This document shows, piece after piece, positions 10,851-22,414 of a DNA stretch of 64,000 nucleotides (positions within the stretch are counted from its first letter, which is position 1; every line of letters starts with the position of its first letter). A model generated the notes under the pieces. It worked only from the letters and a program-made list of their open reading frames with translations, made no database searches and was not told where the DNA came from. The stretch lies in the NCBI GenBank assembly GCA_010015675.1, contig ML976998.1:548778-612777 (forward strand), in the 5' to 3' direction. A program made the position numbers and the translations under genes. This DNA comes from Byssothecium circinans (taxonomy: Eukaryota; Ascomycota; Dothideomycetes; Pleosporales; Massarinaceae).

Positions 10851-12812
10851 CTACTGCAGGAACGCAATAAGCGTCTCGAGCATCTCCCTCTCACTCGCCT
10901 CAACCTCCAGCACGCCATCCAACTGCGCCTGCAACGTCCTCCTCACATCCTTCAACCCCTCGTCCCTCTCCCCCAACGCCGCCACAATCGCCCCCTTCGC
11001 GCCATCATCCTCAGCGACCAACCACGCAAGCACAGCATCCACCTTCTCTAAGCAATACAAGCCCTCGTCGAGCCTACTCGCCGTGTTCTCCAAATCAATC
11101 CCTTCCTTTTCCTCATCACTAAGCCCTCTCTTTCTCTCTTCAAGTCTCTCGTCAAACGCCTTAACCCGCGTAGCGTAGTCTCTCCGTAGCGCAACGAGCT
11201 TTTTGATTTTTTCGTATTCTTTTTCGAGGAATTTTGCGAGGACGCGGAACCGGGAGTCGGAGTTTGCGGGGAGGGAGCGGAGGAGTGAGGCGAAGAGGCC
11301 GAGGATGTGTTCGGTGGTAGAGGGGTCGTGTTTTTTGGTTTTGGTGAAGGTGCTGAAGAGTGGTTTGAGGCCGCGGGCTTCGACGAGTCGGTCGCAGATG
11401 GGTTCGGCGGTGTTTGAGGGTTCTATACGCGGATGTTAGTATGAATAGATGGCTTGGGGAATGTGTAAGATGGGGGTGCACGTACCAGGCACTGCTTCTT
11501 TCCCCTTGCCTTTTGAGCTATTGCCATTTGTTTGTGGTTCGTCGGCTGGAGGTGAAAATTCTGCATATCCGCAAGCATGGTCCAGCACTTTCAAGGAGCG
11601 TGATTTGCTTGTTTTACCGTCCCGCACCATCAGCAGGCACAGCTCTACACCTTCCGCTTCCAGGAACTTTGCTTTACCGTCTGGTTCGTCGACGAGTGAC
11701 GTTAAGCAATTGAACAGATTCTCCATGTATTCCTCCTCTTCGCTTTCTTTTTCTGGATCCTCTCTTCGGTACGGTGCTAGCTGTGTCATAATGAGCTCCA
11801 CGCCGTTGGCTTCAATGACGCGCTTGCGGTTTGGCCGTGAAGACTGCGTAAGGATGGAAAGAATCTCCGAGGCGTACTGTTTATTTTGTGTCGTAGGTTT
11901 CTCCTGTTCTTGGATGCGGTTTAGCAGCCATGTGAGGAGCTTCATCTCCTTCCCAACGATATCTGTATTTGCGGGCTGTGAGAGGAGATTCTCGATGACG
12001 CTGAGTGAGTGGTATACGCCCGATGCATCTGCCTGATCGCCTTCGTTGAAGCGCCCAAAATTCGAGATGAGCAGGCCGAGAAGGTCCGCTTCCAAAAGCG
12101 CCGTAACCAACGCATCCCATTGCTCTTGCTCAGCTTCCACGTCCTCATCCGTAAGCTCTGATATGATCTCAATAGCCGCAATTGCAATATCTGTATTCTC
12201 ATGCGCCAGTAATTCGACCAATTTCGTCGCAGCGGCGGTTTTCGCGAATTCGTCGTAAAATTCCGAGTGCTCTGACAGTATGCTCAGACCCTTTATCGCC
12301 TCGTCCAGATCGCCTTCCGATTCCATGAATTTTGTCGCATCATCTTCGTATCTAGATACGCAGAGTTAGCAAGGCTGAGCGCAAACAGGCTGGTGAGCTA
12401 CCTACTTTGCGCGCAACGACGAATTCTTGTTGACCTTCTTCTCAAACCCCAGCGCCAGTTTCCTCAGCCACGCCAAATCATATTTCTCCTCCCCAATCGC
12501 TTCGTCGCCATCCTGCGTATCCAGATAATCCATAGCATCTTTTGCATCCTCATCTATGCCGCCGCCGAAGAACCTTCCCTCCTCATCGTCGCCATCTTCG
12601 ACGCCCTCCAAATCCGGCGGTAGTGCGGGCCCTGCTTCCTCGTCGTCTTCTTCGTCTTGTTCGTCGGCTATGGAGGCGTGCGAGGCGCGCTTAACATCGC
12701 TGTTGGAGGAGAGCTTTGCGGATTTGTAGGCTTGTGTTGGGTCAGCCGAGGTCGGGTTTTCGAATTTGCGCTTTGTAGGAGCGCTTTTGAACAGATCATC
12801 GATGCTGGTCAT
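10851..12812 (-). CDS. CTNNBL1: Beta-catenin-like protein 1 (CTNNBL1 domain, nuclear, splicing-associated)
   Basis: Three exons on the minus strand: 12812-12406, 12351-11486 and 11422-10851, in phase, 614 aa. The N-terminus (MTSIDDLFKSAPTKRKFE) is followed by an acidic Asp/Glu stretch, then an armadillo-like helical repeat region beginning LRKLALGFEKKVNKNSSLRAK and continuing through ATKLVELLAHENTDIAIA, then a charged C-terminus. This order matches CTNNBL1, an ARM-repeat protein that in animals associates with the PRP19/CDC5L spliceosome complex; the fungal role is inferred from that. The first intron rejoins an AK/YEDDATKFM sequence typical of the family. Confidence 0.88.
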
Positions 12813-13268
12813 GGTGACAGATTGGGTGTATTCGGGCGCGATCGAGGGCGCGTTACTCTGTGAAAGTTAAGGTGAGGGTCAAAGCTCCGAGATCCTCGCG
12901 GCACGCACGGCCTCGGAGGTGGTGCTAGCTAGGATTAGGTTAGGCTCGTATGAACCTCGGACTTCAATTTGGAAATCAGCCCCAAGCCTCAATGGAAAAA
13001 CCGCGCCGTAATCGTCACGCTCCACAAGGCAGACTTTGTAGACACAAACCACGCCTCAACTCCCGTACAACCGCTTTCTTTCTTTACAAAGAAAAGAGGA
13101 AGCAACAACGGCACAGTCCAGATTTCGCATTCTTAATCCAACCTTTTTTCTAACCGTGGAGCGCTAGAAAACAGTCTATCGCTATTATTTTTGCCTATAA
13201 TCTCGAGATCGCGTCTCCAGAACAATTCCTTCCGATATCATCCAATACACAACCCGACATTTTACTCA
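12813..13268. other. Divergent promoter region
   Basis: About 450 bp between the starts of the CTNNBL1-like gene (-) and the 2EXR-like gene (+). No specific sites recognised. Confidence 0.35.
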
Positions 13269-13653
13269 ATGGACAGGTCTACTCAGTGGTTGACTGACTT
13301 ATGGGATGATAGCGGAGGCCATTTGCTGAGATTGAGGAGGGATAGAAACGAACGAAAACAACGCAATCTTTACTATCATCACCAAGACTTGGAACTGCCA
13401 GCGCTGCCTCGAGCCCGACCTCGGAAGCTTTCAATGTCGGAAGGCGAAAGGTCTGGAATACGTATCCATTCCACACCGCTACGGACCGAACTCCTTGGTC
13501 TGCCCACGGAGATTCGACTCTTGATCTGGGCATATGCCCTGGGTGGCCATCACTTCGCTTTGTATCGTGACAATGGTCATCTCACGCATAAATTGCTCGA
13601 CGATACGAACTCTCTCACACTAGCGACAGATTTTCCCGTTCACATCGGAACGA

Positions 13654-13661
13654 TCCAGGAC
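13654..13661 (+). repeat. hAT target-site duplication, left copy (TCCAGGAC)
   Basis: Identical to 16786-16793; directly abuts the left transposon end at 13662. Confidence 0.93.
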
Positions 13662-13686
13662 CAGAGTTGCCATCAATCAATCAGGA
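13662..13686 (+). repeat. hAT left terminal inverted repeat
   Basis: About 25 bp beginning CAGAGTTGCCATC and matching the reverse complement of 16761-16785. Further ATCA-rich subterminal repeats follow. Confidence 0.9.
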
Positions 13687-14004
13687 GATCAATCAGGGCC
13701 CAATTTTCGTCAGATTGATCCTATCAATCAATTCAATCTTTCTCCCGTACAAATTTTGCCTCAATCAGGATTAGGGCCCTTCTCCTGATTGATCTTCCTG
13801 ATCATATTGATCCTTTTTAACGTTGTTTTTAACGCTAAGACGGCTTTTTGAAGCTGTAAAATTGACAAATATAGCGATTTTTACGCGTTTTTAGTGTTTT
13901 AAGCGATTTCCTAATCGGGTAATTAGCTAGCTGTACACCTTAAATTTATCGCGTTTGCCCTCTCTATTGACGCTCTCTCGCGCCCTCCCCTCCACACTCA
14001 TACA

Positions 14005-16608
14005 ATGGCCCCGGGCTTACGAAATAAGGGTAAAAAGAGCTCTCTGAGTACAGTGGCAAGGCCAGCGGTGCCTCCAGTCGTCGCGCTCAACTCACAGAGC
14101 GCCCAGGAGCTACTAGAAACTCAGAGCAGCCAGAGCTTCGAGACTGAGCTCCGGAACCTCAACGCCGCGTCGTTCGACGCAGAGGCTCTGCCCTTAATTG
14201 AGGCGACGCTCTCAGGGCCGTCGAACGCGTCAACGCCCTCTCGTGGGCCATCAGAAACTCCGACGCCGACAGCTCGAGCTGCGTTAACTCGAGCTGCCAC
14301 TACTCCCTCAGCTGCCTCCTCACCTGGCCCCGACAGCCCTGGGCTCGAATTCGACGCTCGTTTTGCGGATAACTTCGACGGGATCAACTGGGCGAGGCTG
14401 CCGCTGTATACGAAGCCTCTGCGTACGCAGAGGTTCAAGAAATCAGTGCTCTACACCCATGGATATCGCGTCGCGCTCCGGGCGGACATGCGGCATATAT
14501 ACTTCGTCTGCCGCTACTGCCACATACACAGGGTGCCCGGCACCAGAGGGATACTAGAGACCACGAGCTCGACGACGGCGGCGTGGAGCCACGTAGAGCA
14601 GCGACGACCTGGCCATGGGCACCTTCGCCCAGGCAAGCAGCCAACTCAGCTAGAGTCAGGGCAGCGTACTCTCGCTGCTCTCATGAGCAGCGGCGTTAGT
14701 GTGTCGCAGGAGGTGTCCAACGCCCTTGGAAACTTCAATTAACAGCGTTTTCGACTCGCTATAGTTGGCTGGCTTGCTGAGAACAATCACCCACTGCGCG
14801 AGGTGGAAACGCCATCCTTTCGAAATCTCCTGCGCGCTGCCAACCCGGAGGCTGAGCTAGCTACTTTCCGCAGCCATACAAGCGTCGCTGCCTTTCTGCT
14901 AAGGTTGTACGCAAATCTCCAGCCTCAGGTGCAAAGTAAGCTCTCTTGCGCGCTTAGTAAGGTTCATATCAGCTTTGACGGCTGGTCTATAAAGGGCGGC
15001 AAGAGGGCGTTTTGTGGGCTTGTCGCTCATTACGTTGACAGTCGCGGCAAGCTCTGCGACCTGCCCCTCGCCCTCCCTCAGCTCAGTGGCGCGCATACAG
15101 GCGAGAGAGTTGCTGAAGTTGTCATTAAAACGCTAGAGGCCTTTGGCATTGACAGCAACTCAATTGGGTACTTCACGCTTGATAATGCGACAAATAACGA
15201 TACGGCTGTCAACGCGCTAGGCAATTATTACGGCTTTTTCCCGCAGGACCGGCGCCTCCGCTGCTGTCCTCACTCGCTCAATTTGGTAGGGCAAACAGTA
15301 ATATTTGGAGCCGACAAAGACGCCTTTAACAACGACGCGTCGCAGCGTGGAGTAGAGGAGAAATACTTGCGCGAGTGGCGAGAGAAGGGCCCCATTGGAG
15401 TCCTTGTGGACGTCGTACACTCAATATCAACGCCTCAGCAGCATGACCTTTTCAACGACTTTCAGCGGTTAACGCGCGAGGCAGGAGAGCCCGCGCGGCT
15501 CTTAGAGCCTATCAGGCCTGTCGTTACGCGCTGGAACAGCTACCTTGATTTTATGGAGAGAGCAGTCCTTCTCCACCGCCCAATTGATGCCCTCATTGAT
15601 CACAGGGCGGAGAAAGCGCTGAGGGATAAGTCCTCAGCTCGTGCGCGCGGCAAGGCTCCTATTGACGCCGGAGCTCCCACCAAAGGCCTTAGCGCTGCTG
15701 ATTGGGCTACAATTAATCAATATATTGAAGTCCTTCAGCCCTTGAAGGAGGCTACAAAGAGACTCGAAGGCCGCGGCGACTCTGGCCGTTTTGGAGCGAT
15801 TTACGAGGTATATCCTACTTTTGAGTACCTCCTCACTCAGTTTGAGCAGCTTGTTAAGGGCTTTTCAAGCGTTAATTTTAATGAGCTTGACGCTCCTGAG
15901 GACCACTTGAAAATCAACGTAACGGCAGCTCACACAAAGCTCTCAAAGTATTACACGCTGCTTGAAGAAACGCCAGTTTATTACGCCTCTACAGTCCTCC
16001 ACCCGTATTACAAATATTACTTTGTAAACTCATGGACTAGAGAGTACAAAGTATAGCTTAATAAAGCAAACAAGCAATTCCAAGAGCTCTAGGCTAAGTA
16101 CAAATCAGAGGATCCCTGCCCTGTCAACTCTCCTCCGCGTAAACGATTAAAACGCGTTAACAATATTGACGACTACGCCGAATTACACGTTAGGCCACTA
16201 AGAGCTGAAACCGTAGTCCCTCTTAATAGTACTGACGAATTTGATCGCTGGTGGCACAACGAATTGAGCGTCCCTAAGGATCACACATACCGTACAGATC
16301 CTATTGGGTACTGGCTATCTCTCCGCGATACATATCCCCGCCTTTCTCAGTTGGCCATTGATCTCCTGTCGATCCCAGCGTCCTCCTGTTACTGTGAGAG
16401 AGTGTTCTCCGAGGTTGGCGATATGATGGAGCCCAAACGTCGAAAAATGAGCCCTCAATTGCTCTCCACAATCACCTGCGTACGGAGCTGGCTGAGAGCT
16501 GGATACTCTCCGCCCCAGGAGACGGCCGACGGAGAGGACCTAGTAGAGCTCTCAGAGCTCGAGATACAAGAGACCTATCAGGTATCGCAGTGGGATGAGC
16601 CTCTCTAG
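14005..16608 (+). pseudogene. hAT transposase, interrupted by three in-frame stops
   Basis: One continuous frame runs from the ATG at 14005 to the TAG at 16606-16608 (about 867 codons), broken by TAA at 14740 and TAG at 16054 and 16090. There is no frameshift. The first part has a Ser/Thr/Pro-rich N-terminus and a BED-like finger (FVCRYCH...WSHVEQRRPGH). The middle has the RNase-H-like transposase core (FDGWSIKGGKRAFCG, FTLDNATNNDTAV, RCCPHSLNL, RPVVTRWNSY). The end has the hATC dimerisation motif (IPASSCYCERVFSEVGDMM). Each stop differs from a Gln codon by one C-to-T change in a CpA context, the pattern left by repeat-induced point mutation. The element is probably not autonomous now, unless the stops are read through. 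Confidence 0.9.
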
Positions 16609-16644
16609 CTCTCTGCACACAAATATCATCTCCAAGCGATTTTT

Positions 16645-16785
16645 CAATCAATCAATCAATCAATCGTCAATCAAAACGCCCCCAAAATCACCATCAATCA
16701 ATCAATCAAGTTTCTGAGGTTTCTGAGTATCAATCAAATCAATCACAGCGTCAAAATTGATCCTGATTGATTGATGGCAACTCTG
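16645..16785 (-). repeat. ATCA-rich subterminal repeats and right hAT inverted repeat
   Basis: Runs of (ATCA)n and (TCAA)n occur at 16648-16668, 16690-16710 and 16728-16745, then the right terminal inverted repeat at 16761-16785. The same ATCAATCA motifs occur just inside the left end (13672-13735). Such subterminal repeats are the usual transposase binding regions of hAT elements. Confidence 0.75.
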
Positions 16786-16793
16786 TCCAGGAC
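16786..16793 (+). repeat. hAT target-site duplication, right copy (TCCAGGAC)
   Basis: Identical to 13654-13661; directly abuts the right transposon end at 16785. Confidence 0.93.
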
Positions 16794-17611
16794 ACAATTG
16801 CGCTGCTGCCATATGTTGAGGCTAAGAATTCGACAAAGAGGCATAAGCTGAGCATCATAGCTCTCCTTCAATCCTGTCGTCTGATGTACGTTACACATTG
16901 AAGGCTTCTTTCACCAGGGATGTGGCTAATTGTTTCCATTCAAGATACTCAGAAGGAATCGATCTATTGTATTCACGGAACACCTTCGTCTTTCTCCAGA
17001 ATAGGACACTTCCGGACTTCAAACGTAACATTCTCCGCGAACGGTTTGCATCCCTCCGATCGATTCATCTTCACTGGCAATGCCGGGAAGCACCACCTGC
17101 GAGTATAGGCGCAATACCGTTCGATGCAGATTCCTTCGGTATGGTCTCATGCTTGCTTAATCCAGCCAGTGCACCACAGCTCGATCATATCTCCATCTTT
17201 ATACAGGGACCGATATGCATGAGTCAAACATATAAGGCCATTCTTTCATCCCTTGATTATATTGCCACTGGTAGAAGCCAATCGCCTAGGCTCTTTGTGG
17301 TACGATTTCCACACCCTCATCTTGATCCCCACACCGGTGACCTCTTCTGTCGAGGCGTGGATGAGATGCTGACAACTGGCTCCACACACTCATTTCAGAT
17401 TGTTCGCCCCCCAGTTACACCACCAATGGCATCTGCCGATACAGATACAGGCGTCGACGTTGGATGGAGATGTGGGGTTATGTTTTCGCCTTCTCATGAT
17501 TCCCATAACAAGTTGTCGAACTTCATCGTCAGAAGCTACCTTGTGTGGACTCCGCTGCCGAAGGGTATTAGCTGGCCATGGAAGCTGAAAAAACGGTCCT
17601 GTGTGGTTTAA

Positions 17612-18394
17612 TCAGGGAGGCCAGATGTATCGTAGTCAACATATACTCTTTAATTTCATGTACGTGCATCTTGATCACGGTTTGCCTCCAGTGCGTTTGA
17701 TGAGCCCTCTGACAGTATTCCATTTGGGGTAACGATTGCCTAAGTAAGCTACTCAGGCCACCCTTTGTTGATGCAGTGCATCTTGCTTCTTCCTTCTTTT
17801 GCGGAAGATGTCATCGTGCATATGCGCCGCATTTAAGGGCCCCACTATGAAACTATTGCTCGCGGCGAAGCCACCGCTGAGTTCAACTTCAAACTCGGCC
17901 TACGGACAGAATTCCTAGGACCGGTGGCGTAGCGGCTGCTGGATTGAATCATCTTGCGGCTCAGCACGGCGTTGGTTGCTGCCTCACTCCTTCATTCCCT
18001 AAATGATACAAATGTGTTGGACTGAAACAACTCTAGTACGTACAACTACTAAGGGGTATAACCTACGCCCAGGGGTTCGGTCTAGATTAAAGTGTCCTCA
18101 GGATCCGAGAGGATTTATGACCGAGACTCAGGTCGCGAGATGGCGGCACAACACACTGATCTGTCCTTCACTTTACGGCGCAGAAACGTGTGGCGCTTCT
18201 TCTCCTTAAAGTCGCCGAGGCTGTGGGTTTCTATTTCAAGCGTAAGATCCAGTTCCGCCCATAGATATAGATTCTACATTTTACTGCATCGTCTCTATTG
18301 CACGCAATACATATCCCAAGAAATTTGAGGCTAAGGACAAATCTCTAGATTTACACCTTAGAGCTTTCACCACGCCACTACTCGATTAGTATCC
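17612..18394. other. Intergenic, nothing recognised
   Basis: About 780 bp between the disrupted 2EXR-like gene and the secreted-protein gene. It holds only short ORFs without coding character. The final part is the promoter of the downstream gene. Confidence 0.4.
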
Positions 18395-21300
18395 ATGTCT
18401 TATTCACATTACCATGCGTTGTGTCTTCTCTTTTCGACCTTCGCCCTAGTTGCACAAGCTGCCTTGTACTACGATGCAGCCTCATGCACAAGTATGCTGC
18501 AACCATCTCTTTAACGATAATGCTAGCCGAAGCTAACCATATCATAATAGAGTATCAGGATCTGCTTGACAGAAGTTTCACTTCTGCCTTCTCTATGGTC
18601 GATGCCGCATTAGAAGTGATAGGGAGTGAAGCATCCAGGAGTGATGCCCCCGCAGGTTCACAGTGGTCATTCCCTGACTCCGAAGCCAAATATCTTGTCG
18701 GCAGGATTTTTGGGGACAGCAGAGGTCATTGGTCAATGAATCAACGATACAGTGTGGTTAAAAGTACATCTCAAAAGTATGATATATAACAGGATTTTCA
18801 TTGACGAGAAGACAGACAACTTCGAATACATCCGCGACAACTTCCGACCCTCAAAAACCGGCAATGACGAAATGATACAAGGAACCTTCATGGCAACCCA
18901 TGAGGAAGTAGAGACTTTGAAACCTACAGATATTGTAAGTACTCATCAGCCTGCCTCCTGAGGTCACTGTCTATGCTGAATCGTGCTCCTGATACCTTGA
19001 ACAGTTGGTCTACTGTGACCTCAGTCGCCTAAAGCAGGTAACACCTGGCAATAGTGAGAGTGGATGGGAAGATAACGAGAGGAGTGAAGAAGGTTGGACA
19101 TTAAGCGCCAAAGATTACAACGGCTGTCGGAAAGGTAAAATCCTGGGCATCACGAAAGCTCTCGAAGGTGTCAGACAGACAATACAGCTCTGCATAATGG
19201 AAAAGGTAAGATTGTTAACCACTTGCCAATTATGTGGAAACTCGCTCTCTGACCAGCAGACGGATCGATGCGAAGAAATACCAGATACTTCCACAACGTG
19301 AGCAGATCTGGATGAGATATCAGAAGAGCTTCAAAGATATTTGCACCAAAATCCTGAAGCTTGGCAAATTTGAAGTAGACTACTACGATATGTTCGATCA
19401 TACCCTGGTACACGAGGTGATTGGCTCTACTGTTTTGTATTCCGAAATGCGGCCTTGGTATACTTACATAATATCTCAGATGACCCACTGCATTACATCG
19501 AAGAAAATTGGAGAGACATATGATACTTTACGCACCAGTGATGGGGGACTGGAAGACGATGGGTATGGTTGGGAGAGCATTCACAGGGCACGGAACACCA
19601 AATACGGTCCTCTTAATGCTGACTCATATGCTTTCATGGCATTAGCTATCTCGACCCTATCAGATGATAATAACGAAGCTCAGATAATAACTCATCACGC
19701 AGGCTCCTGGATGTTGAGACGACAACAGACCAAGATTAAGAGTAATGGATGCTTGGAACACATGCCAACCTACCAGAAAGACAGTCAACTTATATATGTT
19801 GATGATCAGTGGCGTGGTTCAGTACAGAAAAGATCAATCACGACCAGCCTACGCGATCTGTATCAGCGTGCTCCTGATGTTCCAACGATAAGCTTGGCAG
19901 CTCTTCAAAGTTCGAATGCGACGAATCGTACGTCCACGCAGGCTTCTATCACGCATTCCGATGGATCGAGATGGTCCTTGTCTACAAGCATTTCTTCAAG
20001 TTCGTCAACGGCGCTTGCCATGTCAACGCATACATCGAATAGTACCCACGTCTCTAACTCTACATACACTTGGCATCTTCCAACATCGTTCATCGACTCT
20101 ACAGGGATTGTTAGCAGGCAAGTGTTGTAAATATCTTACCTTGAGAAATTTTTCTAACGTTACCTTTGTTCAGTGTTACCACAGTTTTCGAAACCTCCAG
20201 ATTCGCGTCAAGCCCTGTCGGAAACAGAACTGAAATCCCAGGGTCCACAGGTGGAGAAAGCCTAGAGAATTCAACACCCGTGTTCGCATCCAGCACCACA
20301 TCACAAACTGGTCTTAGTGGAATGCCTTCGAGTTCGACACAATCTACAGGGATACAGACAACCAAGCCGACAGCTCCGTCTAGTACCCTTAATCAAACCT
20401 CGTGGAAACCGACCATTACAAACGTACCTCCTCTGCCGTCATCGTTCTTCTACCAAACTCCTGTGGCCACACCAACATCTAGCGCCCTACTTTGTCCCTT
20501 GTTCACAAGTTGTTCCAAACCCACCCCTAGTTGGCTCGAAACTATTGTCTCTGTAAGGGACATATATATCCCTAAGATCACGGATCTAAGCGCCGTCTCA
20601 ACACAGAGGGTTAAGCAAAACGAGGGTGACGATGACAGCACAGCTGTGGTGTTTGCCAAGGTGGAGCTACCGAAAGATAAATGTGACCTGGTGCCTAAAC
20701 CCAAGTCTGGTGGATTGATTGGAGCCGTGCTGGACGTTGCGAACAAGATGATCGATACCGTAGTGGATGCAGCCTGCAACGTGGAATTTCCTGTCATCGA
20801 AGGAAATCTACCAGATTGGATGGACTTCACACGGTTCCCAGGTCTCAAAGGATATTCTGCATCATCGGGTCCCGGACCAAACGAACCCAGCGAACCTAGT
20901 CCATCACGGGCGGTATCTTCAGCTGCGTCTGAGGAGACACCATCGAGTTCGTCGAGTTCTTCAAGTTGCTCTGCTACGGCAATTGCAAGATGCAAGGCCA
21001 CCAATATCATATCTGGGACAGTCACTAGGAGTTTCATCACCGAATGTTCCACACAGACGGCATGCTCGGGAACTGGTACAACGTCGACCTATGGCAGTAC
21101 TATAGCGACACCAAGTGGCACCATGTTTCCACACCCCGAGGTATCCGACGATTGGAGTGAAGAACAGGACTGCTTTTTCAGCTTAATGGACACTACCCAG
21201 AGAGAGCTTAATGATACAGCCCTAGCAGACTGCCTAGGGGAGCCGTTGACCATAAGTATGACAACAACTTCCACGTCCAGCTTTGAGTCGTCTCCCTCTT

Positions 21301-21667
21301 CTAGTTTCTCTTCATCTACCAAGTCAACCCCTGTGTCTCAAAGTAGTTCACAATCGGGTGGTACTAGCACAGGAAGCGGAGCTTTAACTGCAACACGAAC
21401 CAATCTGCCGCCTACAAGCACGAATTCATCTCAGACCGATAATTGGGATTGCACGGACTCGTAAGTAAATGTACCACTGCTACACCCTCTGACTTGTGTT
21501 GACAATGTACCAGGATGGGGGATCGTGACGACAAGCAATGCTCATGCGAGCCTGTTGATTGTACTGGAGACTCTTGCACGGCTGTGGTCATGAAGAAAGG
21601 GGAAGATGGGTGTAGCGACACTTGCGAAGGATGCGATATTGCCTCCTTTTTATCCCGCCGCGTATAA
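18395..21667 (+). CDS. Large secreted protein: zincin-like N-domain, Ser/Thr-rich stalk, Cys-rich C-terminus
   Basis: A multi-exon gene reconstructed by hand. Exon 1 (18395-18491) encodes a signal peptide (LCLLFSTFALVAQAAL). Several small exons follow (about 18554-18730, 18792-18934, 19006-19203); the exact acceptors near 19260-19290 are uncertain. Then long exons run about 19275-20117 and 20174-21460, and the last 21514-21667. The first ~400 residues resemble fungal M35/lysine-specific-metallopeptidase-like secreted proteins: DHTLVHEVIGS at the helix where HExxH is expected, and GPLNADSYAFMALAI as in the NADxYA segment of that group. The second metal His is Gly, so catalysis is doubtful. Then come two Ser/Thr-rich, N-glycosylation-rich regions typical of wall-anchored or mucin-like proteins around a Cys-containing domain, and a Cys-rich tail (QCSC...DTCEGC). 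The intron at 20118-20173 has a GC donor. It could instead be two genes. Confidence 0.65.
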
Positions 21668-22255
21668 CACTGGTAGAAACGGTCCCCATGGTCTACTACG
21701 CCATCACCCCCGGCTTCAGCGACCCATTCCCTACCGCCACCTCGGAATCCCACAGGACCATCAACCGAAGCCCTCAACATTGTCACGGATAGGTCGAGGC
21801 ACGTACGGCATGCCCCCAATTGAAGTGTAAAATAATGTAGCCTGGGATATATAGTCCTCTCGAGCTCTGTAGTAGTATGGGTCGTGTTCACATGGTATTA
21901 TTAGATTCACGGTGTATCAGCTGGGGACGCGAACGAGAATATGTGATATTGCAGTAATAATTAGGAGAAGTCCAGCATTTATTTGAATTCACACTGCGGG
22001 ACATTCATATCCTGTGTGTCACGGTGATATCACACATGTACTCTCTATAAACCTAACTTACTACTTCCCCTCTTCCGTGTCATCTCACAGCCATCACCAA
22101 TACAACCTTGGCAACTTTCAACAACAGAGCAATACTATCAAATCTATCCTCTAAAGACCGCCCGCTCAAGATCCGCACCCAGAATAGAACACACAAGTCA
22201 CGTCACTTCCCATTCACAAACCTAACGAACATCCTATTCAAGCATCGAATCAGTC
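21668..22255. other. Intergenic with promoter of the small membrane protein
   Basis: About 590 bp without a supported ORF. A TATA-like element (CTCTATAAACC) lies near 22044, about 210 bp before the ATG at 22256. Confidence 0.35.
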
Positions 22256-22414
22256 ATGGATGCAGGTGGAGCAGTCATCGTATTTGTCGTAGTATTGGGC
22301 GTAGTCGGCCTCGCCGGTGGCTGCGTATGGAGGAAATGCCTTAGGAAACGATATCGAGAGCGCAAGTGGGGACAGAGTGACGAGGAGAACCAGCACCAGC
22401 AGTGGCACACGTGA
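22256..22414 (+). CDS. 52-aa single-pass membrane protein
   Basis: ATG at 22256 opens a 52-codon frame. It encodes a short extracellular/luminal N-terminus (MDAGG), one strong transmembrane helix (AVIVFVVVLGVVGLAGGCV), then a highly basic stop-transfer segment (WRKCLRKRYRERK) and a polar Gln/His tail. The helix-plus-basic-patch arrangement is unlikely by chance and predicts an N-out, C-in plasma-membrane peptide. A TATA-like box and a pyrimidine-rich leader precede it. The function is unknown. It lies 590 bp downstream of the secreted zincin-like gene in the same orientation. Confidence 0.45.
   Translation: MDAGGAVIVFVVVLGVVGLAGGCVWRKCLRKRYRERKWGQSDEENQHQQWHT

Larger units (their letters stand above)
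13662..16785 (+). mobile_element. hAT-family DNA transposon, 3,124 bp
   Basis: Ends are inverted repeats of about 25 bp starting CAGAGTTGCCATCAATCAAT (left end 13662; the right end is its reverse complement, finishing at 16785). The element is flanked by identical 8-bp copies TCCAGGAC at 13654-13661 and 16786-16793, the target duplication length typical of hAT. Inside is one long plus-strand transposase frame with a BED-like zinc-finger region and a C-terminal hAT dimerisation domain. It sits inside the coding sequence of a 2EXR-like gene. The perfect target copies and well-preserved ends suggest a fairly recent insertion, although the transposase now has stops. Confidence 0.95.
13269..17611 (+). 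pseudogene. 2EXR/DUF7730-like gene split by a hAT transposon
   Basis: The 5' part (13269-13661) encodes an N-terminus ending in the family motif LLGLPTEIRLLIWAYALGG and then HIGTIQD. The reading continues in the same frame at 16794, just beyond the transposon and its second target-site copy, with TIALLPYVEAKN and LLQSCR. A normal intron at 16886-16944 (GTACGT...TTCAAG) then leads to IYSEGIDLLYSRNTF and the rest of a globular domain, stopping at 17611. The join is seamless once the insertion and one target copy are discounted, so the host gene was intact before insertion and shows no other break. Members of this fungal family are common and mostly uncharacterised; they resemble F-box-like 2EXR proteins. 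As it stands the 5' part would end in a chimeric tail within the transposon (stop at 13716-13718). Confidence 0.85.

Noticed and set aside
16645..16745. CRISPR-like short repeats
   Set aside because: The repeats are simple ATCA microsatellite runs inside the hAT subterminal region, without spacers, in a eukaryotic genome.
18421..18789. 122-codon ORF starting MSSLFDLRPSC
   Set aside because: It starts inside the signal-peptide exon of the secreted-protein gene in another frame; its later part is the true second exon, reached by splicing.
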